Source: Epinephelus fuscoguttatus (taxonomy: Eukaryota > Chordata > Actinopteri > Perciformes > Serranidae). Taken from it: a stretch of 64,000 nucleotides of DNA. The stretch is from assembly GCF_011397635.1 (NCBI RefSeq), contig NC_064759.1:12110428-12174427 (forward strand), in the 5' to 3' direction. Shown here one piece after another: positions 13,839 to 25,297 of this stretch (position 1 is its first letter; each line of letters opens with the position of its first letter). The notes under the pieces were generated by a model. It ran no database searches. It was given only the letters and a program-made list of their open reading frames with translations, and was not told where the DNA came from. Both the position numbers and the translations under genes were made by a program.

Positions 13839-16800
13839 TGACTGATTGTGTGTGTGCATGTGGGTCAAAAAGAGAAGCTCCTGAGAGACAGGCCTTTGTC
13901 AATAACACACACTACCAAGAGCACCAGTCATCGCACTTAAATCGTGTTGGCTGAATCCAAATGTCCACCCTCTGGACTTGCGGACCTCGCGGACATTTGT
14001 ACGTAGTGTGACATATTTCCCTTTATCACGTAGAATCCATGAGGGCAGAGACTGCAAGTGGCTGACAGACAGCCTTCAAAACTGATTAACTCGATGCCGT
14101 GGAAACGTTCAACTATCGCTGCTGTCATATTCATATATATGTCATATAAGTTGATGAATCGTGCCCACTCATCTGTCACTGCAGATAACAAGATACAAAT
14201 CCCATGTATAGCCTTTTTTTTATCATAAACTGAGTATAACTTATATAAGAAGACCTTCTCTTGTGTTTTTCAGACATTTTTTAGTCTATATCACTGCGTA
14301 GCCTGATAAGCTGCAATGTTAAATGCATTTTCAGTCCCTCTACAGCCTAGACTTCCACATATTTCTGTATCATGATGTGGTTGAATATCATATCTGGCCC
14401 CCACAATTCAAGTAGCATCTTAATAGACCTAACTATCAATAACTATTTAACACATTCATACATTTTTTTTCTGCAGTTGAAAAAACCACAACGTTACGTC
14501 CATATTGCAATAAATTGTGGGTTATTAAATTAGTAAGGTCTGCTGAAATCTGCACGCCAAGCGGACTCTCTGGAAGTCTGCAGAAAGGCCACTTGAGGCC
14601 CCTTGTGGACTGGATGAATTGTGGATTTGGACACTCCCAGACTTCCCGTGAACCCGCCTGCAAAGTCTGCAAGTGCGGTGAAGTCCGGGCCACTTGGACT
14701 CAGCCATTATGTCACCCACCAGTGAGAGTGTTTGTGAACAGGAAGTGGAAGCCATACTGTTTCCTGTGTTGTAAAAATGGAGGCTGATTGGACGGTAAAA
14801 CTGAGCAGCGCTGATTAGATTTAAACCAAGATTCTGTTACTGTGTTGCCTATTTCACTCCTAAAATGTTTTCAGAAACATTTCACTGCAATTTGACATCA
14901 TTTGTTACCAGACGGCATTATGTCACCCACCAGCTGGAGCGTTTACTGGCCCAGTGCAGAGCAATGCATTCTGGTAGTTGTAGGTGTTCTACCTCTTGAG
15001 CAAAAGCAAATGCCACAGCCCTTTCCCTCTGTTTTCTCTGGTCATGCAGCACCAGTTTTAAATGTATTTGTGTCTTCCCACTGCGCAGACAGCCTAGTTT
15101 TATGAGAAGACAATCCCTCCAGCAGTGAAATACTTCTTCAAGCACAACTAGGAACACTTTGTCCCAAACTTCCTCTGAACAATTCATGAGCACATGAGCC
15201 TCATCGCCCCAGCGTGAAGACCTAACCCCAGTCTGACCCACATAACACCCAGCGGGTGTGTAGAAAGATGACAGCCTTGTACTTTGGATCCTGATAACCA
15301 GTCTAAACTTCCTGGTGAGTGTATGAATGTGTGAGGAAATCAGTGGTATTAAGGGATTGGGGACAGAAAAAAAAATCACGCTCCTGCTCATTCTGCAGCA
15401 TGTAGTTTTAGAGAGGCTGATTGAAATCATAGCCTCTATCACAGGGGTGCACACACACTGCTGGCAACACTGTCACACAGTCTCTTACACAGTGGAGTGA
15501 ATACTGTACTGTTACTGTAAGTGTTAGTCAGATATATCAATTTATTGATACATATTGATTCTGAATACTTGAAATGGTTTCACTGTTTACTGCACACAAG
15601 ACAAGGTGTCTTCATTTTATAGCCGTGTTATATCTATCTTAGTGTGTAAGATTTAGGGGAATTTAGTGGCATCTAGCAGTGAGGATTGCAGATTGCAAAC
15701 AGCTGAAACTTCTCCCAGTTAGAATTCCTTCAGTGTTTATTGTTCAGAAGGTTTTAAACAGGAAACAAATGATCTGTAGATGTCTCTCTCTCTCCAAAAC
15801 AAACGTATCTGATGATTTACACCACTAAAAACACTGAATAAAGCAGCTTACGTTACCAATCAGTGTCTCTCCTCTGGTGTTCGCTGCTAGCCCAGGACCT
15901 GCTGATGTGCGCTCACCTTTTTTCTCTGGTAACTTAACATCAAGATGTTCAGGAGGTTTTAAAATGAACTATCAGAATCAGCCACATGCTTTTCCTTAGT
16001 CTGTACAATGAATAAATATGACAGACATTGGAAAGTATTGTAATTCACGTCTCCATCTGCTGATGAGCCATCGTGCTGAGAGTATGCATGCATATGATAC
16101 TTATTCCACTCCAGAAGAGACTTGATGACCACTAAAATAAGGTGGGGAATAAAGCAGATATATCGATATTGGTATTGGCTATCGGCCAAATAAGATGTTA
16201 AATATTGGCAAATCGGATATCAGCAAAAAATCCAATATCGTGCATCCCTAGAACCCAGGATTCAAACCAATAAAATCACTGATGAAAGCAGTTTCACATT
16301 AAAAAAAATCAATGTTTTTTCAAAGCTGCTTGTCGCAGAGTGGCTGCTAAATACAGTGGATGACGCAAAAAATGTGAATGGCCCTATATAGAGCCAGTGT
16401 TGGCTTGTCCATTCTGGGCTACTGTAGAAACATGATGGTGCAACATGGTGGACTCCATGGACGAGGACCTGCTTCCTATGTAGATATAAACTGCTCATTC
16501 TAAGGTAACAGAAACATGATGATTCTTATTTTCAGGTGATTATACGCTAAAGAAAACATAATTATGTTATGTTGTTAATTATGTATCCCCTACATCCTAC
16601 ACACTGGACCTTAAGTTGTTTTTAAAGTGCAAAATCTCTTGTTTAAGTTTATCAGATGTGAAAATTGGACATTTTTCCTTGTCTTAACATTTCAGTAAAG
16701 TGAGTGTTTCAGGGTTTAACCTATGGGACGCTATTGTCAGCATTATTTTTTATTGTTTTCTAAACTTAAAAAAGCCGTGGACGAGGACCAGCTACCTACG

Positions 16801-19800
16801 TCAATATGGGCGACTCATTCTAAAGTAACAAAAACACAACGATTCTTATTTTTAGACAATTATACACTAGAAAGCCATTTCTGCTAGTATATCCTTCTAA
16901 ATCCTTCACACTGGACCTTTAATAAAACTTAAAGGTTTATGCCCTCAATGTCAATTTCTTCCTGTGGTATCAAAAACAGTAACGAATATCGATATTTTTC
17001 AAAGGGAACTGTATCAAGGTTAGATATTCCGGCATTGTGACAACACTACTTCCTGCTTTTTTTTGGGCTGCAGTCAGCTGGGAGTGAAAGACTATTAAGC
17101 TTTAATAGGTGAGTTTCAGCCCGATTCAACGCACCTGACCTGACATGAACAAACTTGTTCCAACACACCTGTGACTAAGCTGCCAGCTTAACAGGCCCTG
17201 TGTCATTTGTTGCTGGAGCTCGGCAGAAGCTGTGGCGTTGTGTTATTGTTGTAATCTCCCTATTGGACTGTAAATGAAATATCCTGTACCCTGATAACCC
17301 ACTGTACACTGTCTGAACGTTTCATAGGTGACGCAACCACACAGCAGCTTTGGTGACACATGCAACCTTCCAACATGAAAACATCTTACGAGAAGCCACT
17401 TACGCACGAATACCCACACAGAGTCACTCATCATCCCACCTACCCCTCACACACTCACAGCACTTGTCTGTGACACAGAGTCCGCACAGCGGTAAATCAG
17501 ATCTGGGAGTCGGGGAATAGAGGGAGATGGATGGAGAATAGGCTGAAAAGGGAGAAGGAGAGGAGGGAGGAGGGAGGAGGGCGCGGAGTGCGAAAGAGTA
17601 AGACAATGAGCGAGGGAGCAGGCCACAGAGGGAGTGTAAAAGAAGATTAGGAGGGAGGATGGCACACGGAGGGGAGGCAGGGGGGAGAGCAGAGATTGGA
17701 AGATCAGATAGAGGCAAATAGACAGAGAGAAGAAGAACAAGAGAGAGGAAGGTGCTGTAAAAGAGCAAACAGGAGGGGGCAGCTTCAGGTCTATCTTAGA
17801 TTTCCCAGCAGTCAGAAATGGGGAAGTAATGTGATGAATTGGCTGATCATAACACCATCTGGAGCTGTACCTCTCACTGTACAGGAAGAGGCAGACACAC
17901 ACACACTAACACTAACACTATATAGGCCAGTATGACTCTACAGGCAGGGAAACTTTGGTAACTTATCTGTGCCAAACTTTAAATAGACACATTTTAGATA
18001 CACATCGTTGTTGATATTCACTGGGGGTGAAACTACCAGTGATTTGCATCATTGATTATTCTTTTTATAATTGTTTAGCCCAATAAAAGTCAAAAATATA
18101 GTATAAAAAAGCTAAAACCTGTGTTTCAGATCCAGAGATGAGGTCTTCAGTTTGCTTATTTTGTTTGTCCATCAGTCCAAAAGTCAAATGTATTTAAATT
18201 ACAGTAAAAGCAGCTAATCTTCACGTTTGAGAAACAGGAACCAGTGCGCTTTTAGCACTTTTTCACATGAGAAACAGTTAAATAATCACAACTGCTGCTG
18301 ATTAACTGTCCTGTCAATCCACTAATCATCTGATAGACTAGGCAAGTGATACTTAACTAAATCTGGCCCCAACATGACCAAAAATTAATGTGTAAAAAAA
18401 AGCATCAAAATAGAGCTTGTTTATCAAAAAAAAAGAAGTGACAGAAGGGATCCCACAGATCCCCTGACAGAATTCTGGGCTAAGACCCGAGTATTCTAGC
18501 AACAGCCTTGCGTACACCTGGTCTGTGCAGGGCTGCTGCCACTGGCCCCTTGACCTCCTGACATTTTGGCAAAGTAAGCTGAGTATCCCTAATTATTGAG
18601 CCTTAATTTGAGCTGCTGTGTCTGCTGGATAAATGAGGGAATAAAAAGCAGCAAAAGGACAAAACACTTTTCCAAATTCTCTAAGCAGGACTGTGCTCAA
18701 TTAAATTTTTACTGTGATTAAATTAGGTTTTAATTTTTCAGATCAGCCTGAGTCATAGGGCTGTAACTAACGAATACTTTTACTGTCAAATAATCTGTCG
18801 GTTATTTTCTTGATTAATCGATTAGGTGTAACAAAATGTTAACAAGTGTTTCCCAAAGACCGAGATGACGCCCTCCAACACGTTCTCATCGCAACTAGTT
18901 AAATATCGTTGCTTTGTCAGTGGCCTTTCAAGTCCAAATATGATGCACTAGGTACCCTCCTGCATCTGTTGTTGATGTTCCAGGACGACCTCTCAATTTA
19001 CGCTTGTTACATGTATAGTGTCTTTTAAAAATACAGTTTCTGCTTGTTAGATACAAATACACTTACAGCGTTGGTAAAACAACTTGTTTTAGATTTATTT
19101 CCTTGTGTAACAAAAGCATGTGGTTAGGTTTACAAAAAAAACATCATGGTTTGGCTCAAAATTCACATGGGAATCAAACAGCCTGCTCCTGGGTGAAAGT
19201 CCAGGGTTTGTTGGTCCCACCCACCTCCACAGGGACTTTCCAGCTGTTATATTATGTTGTTACCGGCTGTGTTTCAAGCTGACACCATCTGGCAATGTTA
19301 GAACCTGACGCCTACCGTGGGTGTATCATGCTGCAGCGAAAGGTGTCTTTTGGCTTGGCGTCTGTTGCGGAAATCACTGACAAAGTCACAGTATTTGACA
19401 AGTTGGGAATGAGAACAGGATGCGTCCTCAAATGTTTTGTTCTGTGCACAACCCAAATATGTTATATGCGTCGTAGAGGAGTAAAGACACAAGAAAATTT
19501 ACATTTAAAAAGCTGGAATCAGTGAACATCAACTTTTTTGCTTGAAAAATTACCCAAACAGATTAATCGTTATCAAATTAGTTAACACATGATCAATTAA
19601 TTGTTGCACTGTTGCAGCTCTGTGAGTTAGAGTTTCTCCTTATTTTGAATTTTAAAAAAGTTGCAAGTAAAATCAAACAACCCTGAGTCAGGCTAAACAG
19701 GACACACTGAGGAACCCTGTCTCTTATTTTTTACAAGGGACCACCAGGAGCCCCCACAGGGTCCCCACGGGGTCCCCGGGCCGCACTTTGACACACACTG

Positions 19801-20179
19801 ACCTAGGCTACCACCTCGCCCTGCGACATGGACTCTGTTTACACACTCAGTGTAAACACACACACCGGACAGGCTTCAGCTCACTCACAGGCAAATCCAC
19901 ATTGACATCGGAGCCGTCCAGCAGCAGGACACGGCAGGTGATGGTGGTCCTCGCCGTCCCGGCCGCCGGGATGTGGACCGCCGCTCCCCCGGTGACCACG
20001 GCGGGCGCGTGTACGACCTGCTGCTGATGTGCCAGGAGCAGGGGGTTCCCAGTCACCCCTCCTGCCCCTCCTCCTCCTCCCCCTCCTCCTCCTCCTTTAC
20101 CGTCCCGCTCGTCCCTCTCTCTCGTCTGGAAGCGGCTCCGGGAGCGGCGGCTGAACGTCCGGCGCAGAAAGCCCATCAT
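1895..20179 (-). CDS. epb41l4b: epb41l4b, band 4.1-like FERM protein (3' part outside window)
   Basis: FERM-domain adaptor of the EPB41L4B/EHM2 group, expected at the inner plasma membrane and cortical actin. Coding exons read on the minus strand: 20179-19889, 13621-13517, 13437-13395, 12898-12820, 12563-12519, 11220-11168, 6988-6868, 6163-6076, 5984-5896, 3877-3808, 3712-3543, 2004-1895. All junctions are GT-AG and phases close, giving 421 codons plus one base. The N-terminus FLRRTFSRR, the segment [13 protein letters not shown] and the block [10 protein letters not shown] match EPB41L4B as I remember it better than EPB41L5 or EPB41L4A. The FERM domain spans about residues 70-370, followed by the FERM-adjacent segment with [12 protein letters not shown]. 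Two adjacent ATGs (20179, 20176) could start translation. The C-terminal tail lies beyond the left edge. ptpn3 lies directly upstream on the same strand, as in human. Family identity is very likely; teleost a/b copy status is not decidable here. Confidence 0.95.
2180..2660 (-). mobile_element. degenerate Penelope-like element, GIY-YIG endonuclease end
   Basis: Minus-strand frames contain, with frameshifts and stops, [52 protein letters not shown] and [16 protein letters not shown]. These are typical of the C-terminal GIY-YIG nuclease of fish Penelope/Neptune-type retroelements. The 3' end carries the characteristic GAAGAAGCTTCTTGGATGAG sequence. The copy is 5'-truncated and dead, inserted in the epb41l4b intron between exons 11 and 12. 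Confidence 0.65.
3543..6988 (-). other. epb41l4b: epb41l4b exons 7-11, FERM lobes F2-F3
   Basis: Exons of 121, 88, 89, 70 and 170 bp encode the rest of F2 ([38 protein letters not shown]) and the PH/PTB-like F3 lobe ([60 protein letters not shown]). The [22 protein letters not shown] and [10 protein letters not shown] blocks are hallmarks of the EPB41L4B/EPB41L5 group. The last exon breaks in a serine codon completed by exon 12. Confidence 0.95.
3878..5895. other. epb41l4b intron 9
   Basis: Two kilobases without recognised genes. A short GTGTTGGGCAAGCTACTTTG string near 4063, a common MITE terminus in fish, is the only repeat sign. Confidence 0.5.
7890..8210. repeat. imperfect tandem duplication
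   Basis: A block beginning TTCATATGAGCAGAGGAAAT recurs about 196 bp later as TTCATATGAACACAGGAAAC. Both share ACAATGTAAAATG, CATAGGCTTGTGCT and ACGTTAGCAT. It lies inside the 7308-9242 element. Confidence 0.65.
8426..8985. mobile_element. 560-bp TIR element (MITE), nested
   Basis: Terminal inverted repeats of about 48 bp: the left end starts AGCCTGATTTATGGTCCTGC and the right end, reversed, AGCCTAATTTATGGTCCTGC, continuing through TCAACGACGTCGCTACGTTG. Only two mismatches are seen. There is no clear target-site duplication and no coding frame. It may be a PIF/Harbinger-like non-autonomous element. Confidence 0.75.
9243..11167. other. epb41l4b intron 6, right part
   Basis: AT-rich intron DNA. 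A short LINE-tail-like string (TGATCCCCAGCGGGGAAATT, near 9443) and a GCTAGC-rich stretch near 10640-10720 are the only notable elements. Confidence 0.45.
11168..13621 (-). other. epb41l4b: epb41l4b exons 2-6, FERM lobe F1 and start of F2
   Basis: Five exons (105, 43, 79, 45 and 53 bp) encode residues ~98-206. They include [65 protein letters not shown] and [17 protein letters not shown]. These are the standard ubiquitin-like F1 and early F2 helices of band 4.1 proteins. Each junction has a consensus AG acceptor and GTAAGT-like donor. The reading frame is uninterrupted. Confidence 0.95.
13789..13834. repeat. (GT)n microsatellite
   Basis: An essentially perfect GT run of 46 bp in epb41l4b intron 1. 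Confidence 0.95.
14908..15110 (-). repeat. interspersed repeat, copy 1
   Basis: This ~200-bp sequence is repeated in inverted orientation at 45275-45472. Shared strings include CTCTTGAGCAAAAGC, TAGTTGTAGGT and GTCACCC near the edge. Translated shadows of both copies share KLVLHD, FAQEVE and LQL. Family unknown. Confidence 0.6.
15636..16613. mobile_element. 'GTCCAGTGTGTAGGATTTAG' family element
   Basis: The left part reads AGTGTGTAAGATTTAGGGG then TAGTGGCATCTAGCAGTGAG. The right end reversed reads AAGGTCCAGTGTGTAGGATG. The same inverted ends and interior strings (TTTCTACAGTAGC, GAATGGACAA, ACAAGGACC-like) recur at 33840-34005, 35174-36520, 46551-47287 and 55351-55600. A partial second right arm follows at 16777-16921. 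No coding capacity, so probably a non-autonomous DNA transposon. Confidence 0.65.
17505..17775. repeat. purine-rich (GGA)n-like tract
   Basis: About 270 bp strongly biased to G and A on the plus strand (GGAGAAGGAGAGGAGGGAGG). The opposite strand gives long Ser/Pro/Leu-rich spurious frames. Confidence 0.7.
18028..18345. mobile_element. hAT-like non-autonomous fragment
   Basis: It contains strings such as AAAAGTCAAAAATATAG and GTTTGAGAAACAGGAACC, and ends in TTAACTGTCCTGTCAATCCA. These are typical of the widespread fish 'GGGCTGTAACTAACG' family, also seen at 18757-19622, 33610-34082 and 49900-50015. Confidence 0.5.
18757..19622. mobile_element. hAT-like MITE with internal insertion
   Basis: The left end AGGGCTGTAACTAACGAATA and the reversed right end AGAGCTGCAACAGTGCAACA form imperfect TIRs. 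Near each end are ATTAATCGATTAGG and GATTAATCGTTATC. About 650 bp of unrelated sequence in the middle suggests a nested insertion. Confidence 0.6.
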
Positions 20180-20720
20180 CTTCCTGATCCACAAGGTGAG
20201 GAGGTCCGTGCCGTGTCCGTGAAAACTGTTCCACACAGCAGCAGCCGGCGTCCTGCTTCTGCTGCCGCCGCCTCCTCCTCCTCCTTCTCCTCCTCCTCGT
20301 CCTCCCCGGGGCGAGGAGTCACTTAGCAGGCACGGGGGAGACTTCAGGGCTGCCGATCAGTCCTCAGGCTGAATGTCGGCAGCAGCGGGGGGACTCCAGC
20401 CGCATACTAATGAAACTAACACACATCGACCACCGAGGCGCCAACCAGTTGATTTCCAATCATTGGGCCCGGTGTGAACGACAGGACTCCCTCACGGAAA
20501 TACAAGCAGCCCTCCTCCTCCCCCTGTCCTGTCCTCTCCCGTGCACCTGCCTCCTGCTTCGCTCGCTGTTGCGCACCGACTCTGAATTCCCGGAGAAATC
20601 CCGTCCGACACTCCGCAATGGGAGTCACACGGGACTGGGGAGGGAGGAGGAAAGTCTTACCACCTCTGGACCGGACCCCGGTGGTTGTTGTTGCTTAATG
20701 CCACCGGCGAACCGAAACTG
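19880..20720 (-). promoter_or_regulatory. epb41l4b: CpG-rich 5' end of epb41l4b
   Basis: GC content and CpG density rise sharply over exon 1 and the ~500 bp upstream, against an AT-rich background. The 5' leader carries GGA/GGC-type repeats (20260-20310) on the transcribed strand, which could form G-rich structure. No TATA box is evident. The transcription start is not determinable from sequence alone. Confidence 0.6.
19889..20179 (-). other. epb41l4b: epb41l4b coding exon 1 with poly-glycine tract
   Basis: This 97-codon exon encodes the basic N-terminus ([15 protein letters not shown]), a run of ten glycines, and the first strand of FERM lobe F1 ([18 protein letters not shown]). It ends in phase 0 at a GTGAGT donor. 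The glycine run is coded by GGN triplets in a GC-rich tract and is probably variable in length. The human protein also has a low-complexity Ala/Gly-rich stretch here. Confidence 0.93.
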
Positions 20721-21260
20721 ATCTACCTCACAGGTAAAAGTCAACCAGTGAAACTGGACAAACAGTGTGATCTGCGCCTGCGTAAAAACACAGCGCAGAA
20801 CAAACTTCTGTTCCTCCCGACTGGCCGACCCATCAGCGCCGGTGAACCAGCGCCACCTGTCTGCCACCGGTCAGCCTGGGCAGGGAATAGGTCATGGCAG
20901 ATCATTAGTGGTTCCCAAGGTGGGGCCCACGGCGCCTCAAGGGTTGTTAAAGGGTTTCCTGGAGGTCCCCACATGATGATGATGATTTATGTCACTCCAT
21001 TTATCAGAGCCAGAATACTGAGAGTCCTAGTCAAAACAAAACACCGCCATGACATTTAAATATAGATAGATAGATGAATGAATTATTACTACTAATAATA
21101 ATCTATTTAATTACTCTTTTTTGCAAAGATGCTCAAGTTACAGTGCAGAAGCAGTTCCAAAAATATATCATGTTTCCATTCATGCATTTGAAAATATTAT
21201 TTTAAAAAGTAGCCTAAAAGTAAAAGGACAAAGATACTTATCCAAAAACATAACAAAAGA

Positions 21261-21412
21261 GACACAGGGGCACCTCGGCAGTGTCTAGGAGGCCAACTGG
21301 CACCTCTTTAGCTTCCAGTTCACACTCCATACTTGGTCCATGCAGAGACTTGAGCCTGTTACCCTCCAGTTCCCGAGCCTAGTCCCTATGTGCCTGAGCT
21401 ACTGCTGCCCCA
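21261..21412 (-). mobile_element. tRNA-derived SINE
   Basis: On the minus strand it begins GGGGCAGCAGTAGCTCAGGC. It has an A-box-like TAGCTCAGGCACATAGG and a B-box-like GGCTCAAGTCT, then GTGCCAGTTGGCCTCC and CACTGCCGAGGTGCCCCTG. I recognise it as a common percomorph SINE. Confidence 0.75.
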
Positions 21413-22528
21413 AGTTATACAACATACATGGGTTATATTAATGTAAATGACTATATATACATTTCAGTACAGTGGTACCATGTCGAAGGAAAGGAAAAAC
21501 AAAATGATGATTATTTATCTCCCTCTGTTTATCAGGATCCAGGACTGTAGGAATAACAATATTTTATAGAATTTTTAAAATACATATTCATTTAGTTATC
21601 TATTCAACTATATTCTCTTTCTTTTTAAATATGTATTTCTTTTTTTACGCAAATATAGTACCAGAAAGCACAAGTATTGCTAAATTATAGTATAATAAAT
21701 AAATTAGACAACATTCTTGGATTGTGTTCATGTAAATGACCACATATACAGTACATTTTTTACACATAGGTACCATGACAAAGAAAAAGAAAAAATATGA
21801 CTAATTTGTTAAAAATAAAAGCACTGGTGCCTTTCCTGCAGCAGGCAAACACGTTCACCAGGATGATAATCAAGGAAGGGTTGCAAAATATTATTAAGAA
21901 GTTATTTAATGTAGCATTGAGGTGTTCCACGTGAAGCATGATCCTTTGTACCACTTATTTATATTTTCTGTGAAACATATGAAGGTCTATGAGCTCTCTC
22001 TACACTGCCAGGGATACAATTACGTCTGCTGAATATTTTATTGATTTTCCATATTCAGTTTTATTGCACCTAAAAACATTGGAATCTGCCTATGAATTAT
22101 TTTTATGACTGTGTGTGACTACCTGTAAATCAGAGAAAGAATACTATGTAAACTTCCCAAATTTCCCATTCCCACATTAAATAAACAGAAATGCAGAAAT
22201 AAATGGGGTCAAACACAGTAAGTGACTTTCTTGGATAAGAAGGGAAAAAAAATTCTGAGAAAGTACAATAGCACTCTGATTGAAATCACTGTCATCAGTG
22301 TGCTTCCACCTCATGCTTACTTTCTACATTTACAAAAGAAACACGCACCCCCTACTTCAGGAACTATTTTTCCGTGCTGCTAACCTATATGACATTCTCT
22401 CATATTCAGCCACCTTTCCTTTCTCTGTAACGGTCCTGTGAAAAAAACTCTCCAGGTGTCCTCCACTTCCTGAGAGTAATTTTCTGGGCAATCATTATAG
22501 CTGTTGGTGTCCAGTACATGTATAAATT

Positions 22529-24097
22529 TAAAGGGAAGGTTCTGTAATATTGAACCTGGACCCTTTTTTCATATGTCTTGGTGTCTAAGTGATAAATGGA
22601 GACAATTTTTTAATTGGTCCAATGTAATTCCTACGAGCAGTTGTGTGCCATCAATTAACGTAGGGCTACATGATATGCAATTTTTGTGATAGATGGTGCG
22701 ATTGGTGCGGCCTTTGGACCTTCTTCAAGATCAACAAGCATATTGAGACACAGCTACATTTATCTGTTATATGGGCCACACCTTTGTTACACACCTGATG
22801 GTGATTAGGTCACGCTACACCATTAGGTTGAGCAAATCAGTCACATACAAGTCACACAGCTGACAGTGGTTGGATCATCATGCCACAGCATTAGGTTGAG
22901 CAAAAAAATAATTTTGAGGCCCTCAACAGACCTAATCACATGTCATCAAAGCAAATGACATATACTGCGATTGCAACATGAGTTGTGATTTTAGTAGGAA
23001 TAGTAATTTTTGCATTTCACTTCCACCCAAAAAAAGTAAAAAAGGTGATGTAATTTTTGCTGGGTCCTGTATAAAACAAGCATATTCCCTTATGTCTGGA
23101 ATATGATTTGTAGTCTGGGGCATCTCTGTAGCACCACAATGCTTCATTTATGATATGCTGTGACTCATTTTACCTTTCTTAAATATTGCAGCTCCTGTGA
23201 TTTGGATAATATTTCAATTAATTGCACAGCCCTACGTTTACATCCACTAAAAATGCTTGTTTTTGCCACTGACAGGCTCCAATTTTATTTTAAATGTCTC
23301 TCCTAAGGAGAAGTCTCGCTCTGAATGTCACAGAACATGGAACAAATGAAAGCCTTTATTCAAAAAAACACGGCTGCTTAAGTAAAAACACCAACTGGTT
23401 TCGACTCTAAGATCTTCATCAGGGCCGAAGCACCTTGCCTGAAGTTCATTTTTTCTTTCCATGTGCTGACCCTGTCCTTCAAGAGCACCTGCGTTTTTTC
23501 CTTGAGTGTCAACTGATGAAGACAGTCCTCTGGCACAACGCTACCTCCTTCTCTAAAGTATGACATTGAAAATCTTTAAGATAACACTATGCTGTGCTCT
23601 CTGTACTCCAACACAACTCCTCCTGGTGTTGTATCAAAACATGCTCTCCCATCAAACAGCATTTCCCTAACGTTAACGTGTAGCTCCCTCCTTGCTGGAT
23701 ATATGGCGAAGGCTTGGGGTAAGGTTTAGGTTCGGGGAAACACTGGCAATCTTCTCTCCAATTTTCACTAATGTTTCCACTGTTTTTCCTGCAACAAGTC
23801 ACCTCTCACGGGATTTCACGAGATTCTCCTTTAACGAGACTTGGTCACAGTAACAGCCAGGAAAAGGAAACAAAAAACATTTCATTTCTGCGTAGAGTCC
23901 TCTCCATAATGTTAAAGTGGCAAAACAAGCACTTTCAATGAACATAAACTGATGTTGCATGACTGCCTGTAGGGATAACATTACAGCACTGGACTGATTT
24001 AAAAAATGGTTATCTCCATTAGGCACTTAGAAACAAACACATTGGAAAATATGGTCCAGGCTGAGAAGCACCAAAGTTTCCCTTTAACTGTAGACTG
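22529..24097. mobile_element. long-TIR element, with nested insertions
   Basis: The left end TTTAAAGGGAAGGTTCTGTA and the reversed right end TTAAAGGGAAACTTTGGTGC start inverted arms similar over more than 150 bp (TGTCTAAGTGATAAATGGAG against TTTCTAAGTGCCTAATGGAG). Another element is inserted at 22661-23237. The same family occurs at 56606-57727. Confidence 0.6.
22661..23237. mobile_element. nested 'TAGGGCTRCAYGATA' element
   Basis: It opens GTAGGGCTACATGATATGC and closes GCACAGCCCTAC, forming a short inverted end. A related, partly diverged copy lies at about 39770-39967 (AATATGATTCGAAGGCATCT; CAGCCCTA). Confidence 0.55.
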
Positions 24098-24714
24098 AAA
24101 ATATGACCTCACCGCCTTCACATTCAAACCCTCAGATGTGCATCTCTTACACAAAACCTCTTGCAGATGCTGGTTTCTATGCATCAGTCTGCTGGACACG
24201 ACTGATAAAAAGCTCCTGCATCAATTTCTCACATATTTTTGTAGCAACAGTCGTCCTACTTTGTAAAAAGCATACCAGCTCCTCATGCCTGCATTATACT
24301 GTATGAAAAAATAACTACAGAATAAGGAGAGCACACATATAGCAACACGATGAATTATGCATCATCATAAAAGAATATAAACCTGCAGAGATACTCAAAT
24401 CCTCACAGCAGTATTACATATTGCTATAGTGTCTTTCTTTGAGAGCAACATTTTGTCCTAACCAGACACAGTTTGGGCTGATTTGTGATGGCGAGTTAGT
24501 TTCACTGATATGATGCCAGCTTTAGAGGCACTCAGCTTAAGGTTAAATAAGCAGACGACTTCACTTCAGTGAGCAGTTTCATCCTGCGAGGAAGTGTGAA
24601 AAGGTACAGAGGCTTTAAAGACACAAAGTGACACATCCTCATGTGATGATCTAATGCATGATGTTCGCTATCAAAGGAAATTACAAAGCAGACGCACAGG
24701 TATAAATCAGTGTG

Positions 24715-24720
24715 TTTATT
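24715..24720 (-). terminator. ptpn3: candidate ptpn3 poly(A) signal
   Basis: AATAAA on the minus strand, 578 bp past the stop codon, defines a plausible 3' UTR of about 0.6 kb. A U/GU-rich downstream element is not obvious. Confidence 0.45.
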
Positions 24721-25297
24721 TAGTGTCTTAATAATTTAAGAGTGTTGAACAGTGGGGTTTGGTGCTCCTCTGGCGGACTGCATCACCATGACCTTACAGT
24801 ATCTGCTGTAGTGATCTAAAGCCTGCCTTGCTCTTCGTCTTTGGACACACAGATGAACTACAGATTATAACGATCCAGGTCTGCCTCCGCCGCTCCGTTC
24901 GATCCATCGACTGGGAGGCGTCAGTCTAAGGCACATGTAGCTTAATAAGTAGAGGCAACATTCCTGAGTGGCCTCTTGGACAGAAATTAGCAGCTCACAC
25001 CAGTCTTACATCAGTCTCTATGGAGACCGCAGCCTCTACAAGCTTAATGCACTATCAGCAAACACTAAGGCCGACTAGGTATAAGACTCATACTCCCACA
25101 TTGAATCTAGGCTACACAGATCACAGACAGCTGTGCTCTGAAGCTGGTTATACTCTCATTATCCAGTCTGTATACCAGTCTCAGAGGCGGTGACAGAGGT
25201 TAATCTGCTATAGTCCCTCCGTGGCAGTCGCCTGCAATGAGGTGAGGCTGAAACGTTAAGTGTGTCTGTTCTGTTCTGGTCCTGTTGCTGATTTGGG

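Larger units (their letters stand above)
13622..19888. other. epb41l4b intron 1
   Basis: A 6.3-kb first intron made largely of the repeats listed separately. No additional exon or RNA gene is supported. Confidence 0.6.
20721..24714. other. intergenic DNA between epb41l4b and ptpn3
   Basis: About 4 kb with a SINE (21261-21412), a nested long-TIR element (22529-24097) and AT-rich unique sequence. No gene is supported. Confidence 0.6.

Noticed and set aside
14918-15454. 178-codon minus-strand frame
   Set aside because: Part of it is shared with the inverted repeat at 45275-45472, so it is a repeat shadow and not a gene.
17424-17902. Long Ser/Pro/Leu-rich minus-strand frames
   Set aside because: They are produced by the purine-rich tract read on its pyrimidine strand.
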